34,063 nucleotides of DNA. Origin: Bacteroidales bacterium. Lineage in GTDB: Bacteria; Bacteroidota; Bacteroidia; Bacteroidales; Muribaculaceae. Location: positions 94,638 through 128,700 of the forward strand of contig JAAVFW010000001.1 of the NCBI GenBank assembly GCA_014800535.1, in the 5' to 3' direction. Position numbers and translations under genes: made by a program. The notes beneath the pieces were generated by a model, which was not told the DNA's origin, searched no databases, and saw nothing but the letters and a program-made list of their open reading frames with translations. Every line of letters starts with the position of its first letter. Position 1 is the first letter of the stretch. Shown piece after piece: positions 18,076-25,657 of this stretch.

Positions 18076-18603
18076 ATGGAAATAGAAGAACTGAAAAGAA
18101 CCATCCGCGATGTGCCTGATTTCCCTTCAAAGGGGATTGTGTTCCGCGATCTTACGACAATGATTAAAGACCCTGAGGCACTCCGATTGATGAGCGATGC
18201 TGTGGCGGATATGTATAAAGACCTCGGCATTACAAAGGTGGTTGGTATTGAAAGCCGCGGATTCATCGGCGGAAGTATACTTGCCTATAAACTCGGTGCA
18301 GGTTTCGTGCCGGCTCGTAAACCCGGCAAGCTCCCTTCAGTAACCGTCAAGATGGCGTATGCGAAGGAGTATGGTGTCGATACAATCGAACTCCACAGCG
18401 ATGCAATATCTGAAAATGATGTTGTGCTTCTCCATGATGACCTCCTCGCAACCGGTGGCACAATGAATGCCTGCTACAATCTTGTGAAGAGTATGAACCC
18501 GAAGAAGATTTACATCAATTTCATCGTCGAACTTGAAGCACTTCATGGCCGCGACAATCTTCCCAAGGATTGTGAAATAACTTCGCTGCTTAAATACGAA
18601 TAA
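18076..18603 (+). CDS. apt: Adenine phosphoribosyltransferase
   Basis: Apt salvages adenine with PRPP to give AMP and pyrophosphate in the cytoplasm. The ATG at 18076 gives 175 residues with a normal N-terminus (MEIEELKRTIRDVPDFPSKG). The frame is open further upstream into mnmG, but those codons are not Apt-like and would include the parS site. Family landmarks are VVGIESRGFIGGSILAYKLG, the flexible-loop region KPGKLPSVTVKMAYAKEYG and the PRPP-binding VVLLHDDLLATGGTM (about residues 116-130). The purine salvage role is related in theme to the nuclease/deoC region 7 kb downstream, but the genes are not linked. Confidence 0.95.
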   Translation: MEIEELKRTIRDVPDFPSKGIVFRDLTTMIKDPEALRLMSDAVADMYKDLGITKVVGIESRGFIGGSILAYKLGAGFVPARKPGKLPSVTVKMAYAKEYGVDTIELHSDAISENDVVLLHDDLLATGGTMNACYNLVKSMNPKKIYINFIVELEALHGRDNLPKDCEITSLLKYE

Positions 18604-18648
18604 TATTTTTTACGATTATTCCGTTACAATAGGGTAGCGGTAGGCTTT

Positions 18649-18684
18649 AATCGGGATGCGTTGTTAATCTAACGCATCCCGATT
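18649..18684. terminator. Perfect 14-bp hairpin after apt
   Basis: AATCGGGATGCGTT (18649-18662) and AACGCATCCCGATT (18671-18684) are exact inverted copies around an 8-base loop, 45 bases after the apt stop. A second weaker hairpin, AAGTAAG/CTTACTT (18690-18716), follows directly. No U-run follows the first stem. The likely role is ending apt transcription before uvrC, or mRNA processing. Confidence 0.55.
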
Positions 18685-18739
18685 CCGATAAGTAAGCTAA
18701 TTATTAAAACTTACTTAGGATAACTATCATTCTTTTTTT

Positions 18740-20713
18740 ATGACTATGACTCAAAAAACATTCTCCGAAGAAACCGGCAGTAATCCGAAGATTGATCTTC
18801 TTCTTGAAGATATGGCGAGGAATATCGATGAAAACGGAGGATTCGGTCTCGAAATTACTCCCGACAGAACCCGACAGGATATTCTGGAGAATCGTCCGGG
18901 CGAGTCGTTGCGTAAGAAAATTCTGGCTCTCCCCGAAGAACCGGGTGTCTATATGTATCTCGATAAAGCGGGTAAGGTTATTTATGTCGGTAAGGCCAAA
19001 CGCCTGAAAAGAAGGGTTACGTCTTACTTCAACCGAATCCACGACCGCACACGCACGAATCTTCTTGTGAGAAACATCTGCGACATGCGGTTTATCGTGG
19101 TCGCAACCGAATCTGACGCGCTCCAGTTGGAGAACGCTATGATTAAACAGTATCAGCCGCGCTATAACGTGTTGCTCAAGGACGACAAATCATTCCCCTG
19201 GATTGTTGTGACCAAAGAGCCGTTTCCGCGCGTCTTTATGACCCGCGAAAAAGGGTTGCCGGCAAAATATTACGGACCCTACACCAACACCCAGTCGGCT
19301 AAGGTTGTGCTCGAACTGATTCGTGAGATTTTTCCGTTGCGCTCATGTCGCCATTTTATCGATGAATCCGGCATCGAAAAACATAAATTCCGCCTCTGTC
19401 TTGATTATCATATTAAGAAATGTGCAGGCCCGTGTTGCGGATTGATTTCTCAGGCTGACTACGCTGAGTATGTCGCTAAGGTGCGACAGATTCTCAACGG
19501 TGAGACAATGCTTTTAGAGAATCATCTGAAAGGGGAGATGCAACGCCTTTCGGATGAATGGAAGTTTGAACAGGCGCAGGAGGTGAAGGAGAAATATGAG
19601 GCTGTGAAACGTTACAACGCAAAGAGTGTCATTGCCCGCGAGAGCAAAGAGGATCTTGACCTTTTCGGATATGTGGAGAACGGAAACACCGCCTACGTCA
19701 ATTTTATGCACCTCCATAATGGGGCGGTCGTGCAGAGTCTGAACATGGAGTTTCGCCGACGTCTCGAAGAGAGCCGGGAGGAGATTCTATCGCTTGCAAT
19801 CGGAGAAATTTCACGACGGTTTAATCGTCAGTTCCGCGAAATAATCGTACCTTTTCTGCCCGATGTGGAGCTTGAAGGTGTCACCTTTACCGTGCCACAG
19901 AGAGGGGAGAAAAGGAAAGTTCTTGATGTGAGTGTCAGAAACGCCACTCAGTTCATGAAGGATAAGGAGAAGCTGGCGGATGCCTTGAATCCTGAGAGAA
20001 GTGTCGACCGTCTGATGCAGACGATGAAGAATGATTTTCGGCTGGATGTTGAGCCGCGCCACATTGAGTGTTTCGACAACTCGAATATCCAGGGCACAAA
20101 CCCTGTGGCGAGTTGTGTTGTCTTCAAAAACGGGAAGCCGTCGAAGAAGGATTACCGCCATTTCATCATCAAAACTGTTGAAGGTCCCGATGATTTCGCA
20201 TCGATGAAGGAGGTGCTTCACAGGCGTTACACAAGGATGATGGCAGAGGGGGAGAAGTTGCCTGATCTGGTGGTCGTCGACGGTGGAAAGGGACAGCTGA
20301 GTGCCGCTGTCGAGGCGTTTGAAGAGATGGGCATCCGAGGTGATGTCGCTCTTGTCGGAATCGCGAAAAGACTTGAGGAGATTTATTACCCCGGCGATTC
20401 GTTGCCGCTCTATATCGATAAACGCAGCAACTCTCTGCGTGTGATTCAGGCTTTGCGCGACGAAGCCCACCGCTTCGGAATCACTCATCATAGGTTGCGC
20501 AGGTCGAAGGCGCAGGTCAAGAGTAGCCTTGACGATATAAAAGGGATCGGACCTGCCACAGCCACACGATTGATGAAGCATTTCGGAAGTCTGAAAAAAA
20601 TGAAGGCTTCTTCCGAAGAGGAAATAGCGGCTGTAGTCGGCAAGAGTAAAGCAAAACTGCTCGTTGAAGCGTTTAAACAGAAACCTTCCGATTCTCCCGA
20701 TTCCGTTTCATAA
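18740..20713 (+). CDS. uvrC: Excinuclease ABC subunit UvrC
   Basis: UvrC makes both incisions in nucleotide excision repair after damage handover from UvrA/UvrB. The 657-residue product contains the N-terminal GIY-YIG nuclease (LPEEPGVYMYLDKAGKVIYVG, about residues 64-84), the Cys-rich CRHFIDESGIEKHKFRLCLDYHIKKCAGPC segment in pieces around residue 210, a UVR domain, the RNase H-like 5' nuclease domain (HIECFDNSNIQGTNPVASCVVF; LVVVDGGKGQL) and a C-terminal helix-hairpin-helix (IKGIGPATATRLMKHFGSL). About 50 polar residues precede the GIY-YIG domain, more than usual. An in-frame TTG at 18908 (ESLRKKILALPEEPG) would give a standard N-terminus, so the true start is uncertain. Confidence 0.96.
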   Translation: MTMTQKTFSEETGSNPKIDLLLEDMARNIDENGGFGLEITPDRTRQDILENRPGESLRKKILALPEEPGVYMYLDKAGKVIYVGKAKRLKRRVTSYFNRIHDRTRTNLLVRNICDMRFIVVATESDALQLENAMIKQYQPRYNVLLKDDKSFPWIVVTKEPFPRVFMTREKGLPAKYYGPYTNTQSAKVVLELIREIFPLRSCRHFIDESGIEKHKFRLCLDYHIKKCAGPCCGLISQADYAEYVAKVRQILNGETMLLENHLKGEMQRLSDEWKFEQAQEVKEKYEAVKRYNAKSVIARESKEDLDLFGYVENGNTAYVNFMHLHNGAVVQSLNMEFRRRLEESREEILSLAIGEISRRFNRQFREIIVPFLPDVELEGVTFTVPQRGEKRKVLDVSVRNATQFMKDKEKLADALNPERSVDRLMQTMKNDFRLDVEPRHIECFDNSNIQGTNPVASCVVFKNGKPSKKDYRHFIIKTVEGPDDFASMKEVLHRRYTRMMAEGEKLPDLVVVDGGKGQLSAAVEAFEEMGIRGDVALVGIAKRLEEIYYPGDSLPLYIDKRSNSLRVIQALRDEAHRFGITHHRLRRSKAQVKSSLDDIKGIGPATATRLMKHFGSLKKMKASSEEEIAAVVGKSKAKLLVEAFKQKPSDSPDSVS

Positions 20714-20793
20714 ACGGATCGGTGATGAAGACGCTATAATGAGTAGATAACCCTTTAATGAACGGATAAAGGAAAAAGGAGAAAAATTATATC

Positions 20794-20827
20794 ATCCGGA
20801 TTCTCTCGGAAAAGGAAAAATCCGGAT
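20794..20827. promoter_or_regulatory. Twin ATCCGGAT palindromes upstream of the exonuclease gene
   Basis: The self-complementary octamer ATCCGGAT occurs at 20794-20801 and 20820-20827, 26 bases apart, and the flanking T/A extends the pair into a 9-bp inverted repeat (ATCCGGATT/AATCCGGAT, 16-base loop). The second copy ends 20 bases before the exonuclease ATG. Two more CGGAT strings occur at the end of uvrC and in this gap. It may be an operator, or a stem-loop at the uvrC 3' end. The sequence cannot separate these. Confidence 0.35.
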
Positions 20828-20847
20828 AAAATAATGACGCATATTCT

Positions 20848-21768
20848 ATGATTAACATTATTGGTTTTGACGCTGAATTTGCAATCAAGGAGATTCTTGA
20901 ATTGTCAATTCACCGAATCGAAGCTCCCCGCGATTGGACGAATGAAGGGGGTAAACTTCCGCAACCCTCGGAGGTGTTTCATCAGTTTTTTAAACCTCGC
21001 ACAGAGAGAAACTGGCGCGATTCGATAAGAGTGCATCACATCACTCCGCGCATGGTTGCTCACCGTCCTCCGATAAGCCGTTTCGATAAACCTCTAAGAG
21101 AGATCATAGGCACTGCCGATGTGCTCGTGGGGTTTGACATAAAGAACGACATCGAGGCTCTGAAAGGGGAGGGTTATGATTGTTTCGACGACAAAGCCAT
21201 CATAGATGTGAAAGACCTCTTCTGGTTGCTCCGGGGACGTTTCGACAACATTCCGCTTGACTCAAGAAAGGGACTTGAAGCGACAGCCGAAACTCTCGGA
21301 ATAGAATTTTCCGGTGAAAAGGCTCATGGTGCCTCATACGATACGCTTATCACAATGCTTGCTTTTGGCACGTTATTTGAAGAGTATGCTTCAAAGTATC
21401 CTGACCTGACTCTCGACAAACTCATATCCACCTATCAGGAGGACTGGGAGAAGGCGTCTGACGATTATCTCAGGGAATACGCGAAGGGTTATGTCGCGCT
21501 GATTCCTGCGCCCGACGGTTACAAAATAAAATCCACGCGCGAAAACCACACAGAGGGGGCTGAGGAAGTGATTCGTGTCAATGCGCGATTCCGGGCTCTC
21601 GATGAAATCGACGCTCATTTCAGCAAGCGGCGGGTGTCGGGAAAGAAGACGGTCTATCGGCTGAGAGAGGAAGACCTTCGTTGGTTCCGCCAGTATAAAA
21701 ATGAATATGACGGCAACGAACGCCTCCACAAAGATCTTCATAAACTGCGCATGTCGACCGCCATTTAG
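20848..21768 (+). CDS. DEDDh-type 3'-5' exonuclease domain protein
   Basis: A 306-residue protein whose first 175 residues form a DnaQ-like exonuclease domain. The acidic residues Asp8 and Glu10 are in IIGFDAEF, Asp101 in VGFDIKNDIEAL, and His160/Asp165 in AHGASYDTLIT (HxAxxD). All five DEDDh catalytic positions are present, so a two-metal 3'-5' exonuclease acting on DNA or RNA ends is predicted. Residues about 180-306 show no domain I recognise. They are charged, with RVSGKKTVYRLREEDLRWFRQYK near residue 270. It lies between uvrC and rnr, but I see no evidence of a shared operon. Roles in repair or RNA turnover are both possible, and the family member cannot be named. Confidence 0.8.
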   Translation: MINIIGFDAEFAIKEILELSIHRIEAPRDWTNEGGKLPQPSEVFHQFFKPRTERNWRDSIRVHHITPRMVAHRPPISRFDKPLREIIGTADVLVGFDIKNDIEALKGEGYDCFDDKAIIDVKDLFWLLRGRFDNIPLDSRKGLEATAETLGIEFSGEKAHGASYDTLITMLAFGTLFEEYASKYPDLTLDKLISTYQEDWEKASDDYLREYAKGYVALIPAPDGYKIKSTRENHTEGAEEVIRVNARFRALDEIDAHFSKRRVSGKKTVYRLREEDLRWFRQYKNEYDGNERLHKDLHKLRMSTAI

Positions 21769-21770
21769 CT

Positions 21771-21834
21771 CCCCTGATATTTGTTAACGCTTGACTGCCT
21801 CAGCGTTTATAAATATTGGGAAACGGGGTCTTAA
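21771..21834 (+). repeat. Dispersed intergenic hairpin element, copy A
   Basis: The element starts 3 bases after the exonuclease stop. ATATTTGTTAACGCT (21777-21791) and AGCGTTTATAAATAT (21802-21816) form a 15-bp arm pair with two mismatches, flanked by CCCC at 21771 and ACGGGGTC at 21823. Its reverse complement, starting TTAAGACCCCGTTTCCCAAT, matches the element at 33935-33986 at about 45 of 50 positions by hand alignment. Placement directly after a stop codon suggests a transcript-end structure or a miniature mobile element. Confidence 0.7.
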
Positions 21835-21930
21835 AGGCAACTAAACACACTGACCAAACGTTAATTCTATATAACGAGGGTTCACTAAACTATTTATCAT
21901 TGATTATTTGAAAACACACATTTAGAAATT

Positions 21931-24165
21931 ATGAAAAACAAGACAACTTCAGCATCCGGCCGACGTTTGAAGAAGGCCGAACTGCAGAATAAGATATTAG
22001 ACTTTTTACAGAAGGAAAACAAGCAATCGTTCAATTACAAACAGATTGCGTTTGCCATCGATGCCACATCGCCGGCAAACAGAAACGACATAATAAATTT
22101 GCTCGACGACCTTGTGGCAGCCGATGAAATTCTTGAAATAGGGATCGGTAAATATAAGGCGAAGATGAATCGCGGCACAGAGAATGAGGGTATCTTCATC
22201 CGTCGGTCAAACGGCAAGAACGCCGTCTTGCTGGATGATGAGCAGATTCTTGTTGCCGAACGAAATTCCATGCATGCCCTCAATGGCGACAAGGTGAGAG
22301 TGATGGTGACAGCCCATCGTAAGGGGATGGAACCCGAAGCGAAGGTGCTTGAGATTATTGAACCGAAAGACCAGGTTTTCATCGGCACACTGAAGGTGGA
22401 GAAAAACTATTCGGCTCTTGTGACCGATTCCAAACATCTGGCCGCCGACATTATTATTCCACGCAATAAACTCAAGGGTGGAAAGACAGGCGATAAAGCC
22501 ATTGCAAGGATTACGGTCTGGAAGGATGACGAGATGAACCCGCGCGGTGAAGTGGTCGACATCCTCGGACGGAAAGGGGAGAACACTGCCGAAATGCACG
22601 CCATCCTCGCCGAGTTCGGGTTGCCTTATAAATATCCCGAAAATGTCGAGGCTGCCGCCAATAAGATTGATGCCGGAATCACTCCGGAGGAAGTTGCAAA
22701 ACGTGAGGATTTCAGACATGTCACAACATTTACCATCGACCCGCGCGATGCGAAAGACTTCGACGACGCTCTCTCCGTGCGGCAGCTTGCCAACGGAAAT
22801 GTCGAAGTCGGAGTGCATATTGCCGATGTGACCCATTATGTCCGTCCCGGCTCGATTATCGACAAGGAGGCTAAGGAACGCGCTACGAGTGTCTACCTCG
22901 TTGACCGCACGATTCCGATGCTGCCGGAACATCTCTCCAATGGAATCTGCTCCCTGCGTCCGAATGAAGAGAAACTGACCTTCTCGGCAATTTTCGAGCT
23001 TGACAAAGATGCCAACATCGTAAACAGCCGTATCGGACGAACAGTGATTCTGTCAGACCATCGGTTCACCTACGAGCAGGCTCAGGATATTATCGAAGGT
23101 AATTCCGACGGTCCGTTCAAGCGTGAAGTGCTCCTTCTCGACTCGCTTGCAAAGAAACTCCGCAAACGTCGTTACGACGCCGGTGCACTTGAATTTGAGA
23201 GGGCAGAGGTGAGATTTGAGATTGACAAAGATGGAAAACCGATCGATGTCTATTTCAAGGAATCAAAAGATGCCAATAAACTTATTGAAGAGTTCATGCT
23301 TCTTGCCAACATTGCAGTGGCTGAGGCAATCGGCAAGGTGCCGAAAGGGAAGAAAGCGCGCACCTTTGTCTATCGTGTGCATGACAATCCAGATGCGGAG
23401 AAATTGAGCAATCTCTCAACCATTGCCGCACGCTTCGGATATAAGATAAATGCCGACGGCAAACCGCGTGAGGTTAACAAAAGTGTCAACCGCTTGCTGA
23501 AAGATGTCAAAGGGAAAGGTGAGGAGAATATGCTCTCCATGCTCGCCATACGCTCAATGGCGAAGGCGATGTATTCAACCGACAACATCGGACACTACGG
23601 ACTTGCCTCTGAATATTACACTCACTTCACATCGCCCATCCGCCGTTATCCCGACATGATGGTGCATCGTCTTCTCGCACGCTATTTCGACGGCGGCAGA
23701 AGTGCCGACAAATTGAAGGTAGAAGACCAGTGTAAGCACTCCTCCGACATGGAACAGTTAGCAGCCAATGCCGAGCGGGCATCCATCCGCTACAAGCAGG
23801 TGGAATATATGCAAGACCACCTCGGAAAGGTTTACGAAGGTGTGATTTCCGGTGTGACTGAGTGGGGTTTTTATGTCGAGCTGGATGAGTCGATGTGCGA
23901 AGGACTCGTGCCTGTGCGCGACCTGCAAGGCGATTATTATGACTATGACGAAAAGAATTATTGCCTGACAGGAAGAAACCATCATCAGAAATACACGCTT
24001 GGCGACAGAGTCAAAGTGCAGGTAGCCCGCGCAGACCTTGACCGCAAGCAGCTTGATTTCGGCCTTGTCTCCGACGAAGGGAACCCAAACAAACCTCTCA
24101 GACAGGAGTCTCGTGGCAAAGGACGCAACGAACCTCACAAGGGGAAACGTCGCAGACGTAGATAA
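21931..24165 (+). CDS. rnr: Ribonuclease R (RNB family 3'-5' exoribonuclease)
   Basis: RNase R degrades structured RNA processively from the 3' end and takes part in RNA quality control. The 744-residue product shows the usual order. A winged-helix-like N-terminal region (about 15-75) is followed by cold-shock OB domains (about 85-230) and the RNB catalytic domain, with FTIDPRDAKDFDDAL supplying Asp270, Asp276, Asp278 and Asp279 as the metal-binding set. HIADVTHYV, DRTIPMLPEHLSN and HFTSPIRRYPDMMVHR come next, then an S1 domain (YEGVISGVTEWGFYVELDES) and a basic C-terminal tail ending KGKRRRRR. All catalytic residues are present. The ATG lies 160 bases after the preceding gene, behind the hairpin element, so a separate promoter is likely but was not identified. 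Confidence 0.97.
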   Translation: MKNKTTSASGRRLKKAELQNKILDFLQKENKQSFNYKQIAFAIDATSPANRNDIINLLDDLVAADEILEIGIGKYKAKMNRGTENEGIFIRRSNGKNAVLLDDEQILVAERNSMHALNGDKVRVMVTAHRKGMEPEAKVLEIIEPKDQVFIGTLKVEKNYSALVTDSKHLAADIIIPRNKLKGGKTGDKAIARITVWKDDEMNPRGEVVDILGRKGENTAEMHAILAEFGLPYKYPENVEAAANKIDAGITPEEVAKREDFRHVTTFTIDPRDAKDFDDALSVRQLANGNVEVGVHIADVTHYVRPGSIIDKEAKERATSVYLVDRTIPMLPEHLSNGICSLRPNEEKLTFSAIFELDKDANIVNSRIGRTVILSDHRFTYEQAQDIIEGNSDGPFKREVLLLDSLAKKLRKRRYDAGALEFERAEVRFEIDKDGKPIDVYFKESKDANKLIEEFMLLANIAVAEAIGKVPKGKKARTFVYRVHDNPDAEKLSNLSTIAARFGYKINADGKPREVNKSVNRLLKDVKGKGEENMLSMLAIRSMAKAMYSTDNIGHYGLASEYYTHFTSPIRRYPDMMVHRLLARYFDGGRSADKLKVEDQCKHSSDMEQLAANAERASIRYKQVEYMQDHLGKVYEGVISGVTEWGFYVELDESMCEGLVPVRDLQGDYYDYDEKNYCLTGRNHHQKYTLGDRVKVQVARADLDRKQLDFGLVSDEGNPNKPLRQESRGKGRNEPHKGKRRRRR

Positions 24166-24219
24166 TTATTTGATTGACTGAATCTTCCGATAAATAACGA
24201 CAAAAAATTATCTGAAAAT

Positions 24220-24250
24220 TTTGTCATGTCGGAATAAATTTATAATTTTG
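24220..24250 (+). promoter_or_regulatory. Consensus Bacteroidota promoter for SRP RNA and tRNA-Thr
   Basis: TTTG at 24220-24223, a 19-base spacer and TAATTTTG at 24243-24250 match the TTTG-N19-TAnnTTTG consensus exactly. The predicted start, about 5 bases further on, coincides with the 5' end of the SRP RNA stem. A perfect promoter is expected for an abundant stable RNA. Confidence 0.85.
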
Positions 24251-24253
24251 CAT

Positions 24254-24351
24254 CGGGTGAGTCCTACACGACCAGCTCCCCGTGAATCCCCCAGATCTTG
24301 ACCGAAGCAAGGGTAGCGGGTTGAGCGGTGCGATGCAGGTAGCTCGCCCAC
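24254..24351 (+). ncRNA. ffs: Signal recognition particle RNA (small bacterial type)
   Basis: The ends pair as GGGTGAG (24255) with CTCGCCC (24349), and the central part forms the expected long imperfect hairpin (CCCCGTGAA... against ...GCGGGTTGAGCGG). Near the apex, CCCCAG and AGCAAGGG form the conserved symmetric-loop region that binds the Ffh M domain, and GTCCTACACGACC / GGTGCGATGCAGG match the Bacteroidota SRP RNAs I know. The apical loop reads TTGACC closed by TC/GA rather than a GGAA-type tetraloop. Size (about 98 bases) fits 4.5S-type SRP RNA. With Ffh it targets membrane proteins such as those of the dcw cluster co-translationally. Confidence 0.85.
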
Positions 24352-24353
24352 CT

Positions 24354-24427
24354 GCCTCTTTAGCTCAGTTGGCCAGAGCACGTGATTTGTAATCTCGGGG
24401 TCGTTGGTTCGAATCCGACAAGAGGCT
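24354..24427 (+). tRNA. tRNA-Thr (anticodon TGT)
   Basis: A complete cloverleaf is visible: acceptor GCCTCTT/AAGAGGC with discriminator T, D-stem GCTC/GAGC, anticodon loop TTTGTAA with anticodon TGT at 24388-24390, and T-arm GTTGG-TTCGAAT-CCGAC. The anticodon stem CGTGA/TCTCG has a U-U mismatch at positions 29-41. CCA is not encoded. It starts 4-5 bases after the SRP RNA, so both must be processed from one transcript that ends at the terminator near 24515. Confidence 0.95.
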
Positions 24428-24481
24428 CAAAATGCTGCTAAGCAGCAATAGCGTTGAATGTTTTTCATAATTTTGTTTTGG

Positions 24482-24515
24482 CGGCATGTTTAGTGATAAA
24501 CATGCCGTTTTTTTT
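24482..24515 (+). terminator. Intrinsic terminator after tRNA-Thr
   Basis: CGGCATGTTTA and TAAACATGCCG pair perfectly around a GTGA loop and are followed by eight T. This is a textbook rho-independent terminator closing the SRP RNA/tRNA unit. A smaller hairpin (TGCTGCT/AGCAGCA, 24432-24446) precedes it. Confidence 0.9.
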
Positions 24516-24594
24516 ACATTCAATTCTATTCACTCCTCACCAATCACTCCTCACTCCTCACTAATTACTTATCCAACCTCAGAATTAAAAATTT

Positions 24595-24918
24595 ATGAAA
24601 AGCAGATATATACTCAACATCGGTTTAATTCTCGAACCCTCGAAATTTAGCGAAGTCATTGAATGGGCTAAAGATAACATCTCCCGATTCACAACAGCTG
24701 AAGGTATCGACAGCTTTGACCTTCTTGAAGTGGCGGAAGTGCCCGGCGACCCGGACTTCGGAAAAGACGCGCGTAATCTTTCAATACAGCTCAATGTCGA
24801 TACGATCGAGACAGCCCACAGATGGATTGAGAACACACTTCCGGAGATGATGACGGAATATAATTCCCTGGTTCAAGAACCACTCATCTTTATGACCATC
24901 CTTAAGAAACTCCTGTAA
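24595..24918 (+). CDS. Small conserved protein, probable DUF4286 family
   Basis: A 107-residue cytoplasmic protein without signal peptide or membrane segment. The predicted fold is ferredoxin-like: a first strand ([11 protein letters not shown]), a helix ([15 protein letters not shown]), strands ([24 protein letters not shown]), a helix ([13 protein letters not shown]) and a last strand ([12 protein letters not shown]). This pattern and its position directly before ruvC fit the DUF4286 proteins I recall beside ruvC in Bacteroidales. No catalytic motif is apparent and no function is known to me. The stop is 7 bases before the ruvC ATG, so co-transcription with ruvC is likely. Confidence 0.75.
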   Translation: MKSRYILNIGLILEPSKFSEVIEWAKDNISRFTTAEGIDSFDLLEVAEVPGDPDFGKDARNLSIQLNVDTIETAHRWIENTLPEMMTEYNSLVQEPLIFMTILKKLL

Positions 24919-24925
24919 GAAAAGA

Positions 24926-25510
24926 ATGGAACAGGACATAAGACAATATGATCGAATCATAATGGGCATTGACCCCGGCACAAACGTCATGGGGTATGGT
25001 GTGCTCGGTGTCAACGGCAAGAAGCCGGAGGTTATTGTCATGGGGGTAATCAAGCTCAACCGATTTGAAAGTCACTACCTGAGATTGAACAAAATCTACG
25101 AGCGTGTAAGTGGTCTTGTGGCGCAATACCTCCCGGATGAGCTTGCAATTGAAGCACCATTCTTCGGGAAGAACGTGCAGTCGATGCTGAAATTGGGACG
25201 CGCCCAAGGGGTTGCCATGGCAGCCGCCCTGAGCCGAGACATTCCGATTGCCGAATATGCGCCACTGAGTATCAAGCAAGCTGTCACCGGCTCCGGAGCG
25301 GCCTCGAAAGAGCAAGTGGCAAACATGCTCAAACATATACTGAAGATACCCGAAGAGAAGATGCCGCATCTCCTTGACGCCACCGACGCGCTGGCGGCCG
25401 CCCTCACACACTTTTACGAAACCGGAAAGCCGGCGATCGCCAAAGGTCCCAAATCATGGGCCGACTTCCTCGCCAAGAACCCCGACCGCATCGCCCCCCG
25501 CCGCAAATAA
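24926..25510 (+). CDS. ruvC: Holliday junction resolvase RuvC
   Basis: RuvC resolves Holliday junctions in recombination and repair, acting as a dimer with RuvAB. The 194-residue product has the RNase H-like core with the four acidic residues in place: Asp16 ([13 protein letters not shown]), Glu76 ([13 protein letters not shown]), Asp151 and Asp154 ([13 protein letters not shown]). [12 protein letters not shown] is the conserved helix near the active site. The C-terminus is Pro/Arg/Lys-rich (RIAPRRK) and runs straight into the 9-base tandem repeats after the stop codon. It is paired with the upstream DUF4286-like gene. Confidence 0.97.
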   Translation: MEQDIRQYDRIIMGIDPGTNVMGYGVLGVNGKKPEVIVMGVIKLNRFESHYLRLNKIYERVSGLVAQYLPDELAIEAPFFGKNVQSMLKLGRAQGVAMAAALSRDIPIAEYAPLSIKQAVTGSGAASKEQVANMLKHILKIPEEKMPHLLDATDALAAALTHFYETGKPAIAKGPKSWADFLAKNPDRIAPRRK

Positions 25511-25534
25511 CCCCGACCTGTCGCTGTTAGCGGA

Positions 25535-25657
25535 CCAGTCCGACCCGTCTGACCGGTCCGACACGTCCGACACGTCTGACCTGCCCCCATCATTCCCATA
25601 ACTCTCATCATTCCCATAACTCCCATCGCCCCCATAACTCCCACCATTCCCACCACT
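25535..25657. repeat. Tandem repeats (5 x 9 bp, then 4 x 18 bp) after ruvC
   Basis: Positions 25535-25579 hold five 9-base units of pattern CNNGTCYGA (CCAGTCCGA, CCCGTCTGA, CCGGTCCGA, CACGTCCGA, CACGTCTGA). Positions 25586-25657 hold four 18-base units near CCCATCATTCCCATAACT, themselves two related 9-mers. The strand composition is very skewed (C-rich, almost no G in the second block). Both periods are multiples of three. No ORF here looks like a protein. A microsatellite-like, possibly phase- or strain-variable spacer is the simplest reading. Confidence 0.85.

Noticed and set aside
19811..20581. 256-codon open frame on the minus strand opposite uvrC
   Set aside because: It covers conserved UvrC coding sequence, no domain is recognisable, and His/Leu/Arg-rich composition is typical of antisense frames.
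22207..22932. 241-codon open frame on the minus strand opposite rnr
   Set aside because: It is antisense to the RNB catalytic domain and has no family features.
24526..24566. Repeated CACTCCTCAC strings before the DUF4286-like gene
   Set aside because: Only two or three short imperfect copies in low-complexity sequence. No function can be argued.
25374..25656. Open frames on both strands across the repeats after ruvC, one with Met/Gly/Val-rich repeats
   Set aside because: The products are pure low-complexity translations of the 9/18-base repeats and overlap the end of ruvC.
25535..25657. Possible CRISPR array
   Set aside because: Units are contiguous 9- and 18-mers without unique spacers, and no cas genes are in the window.
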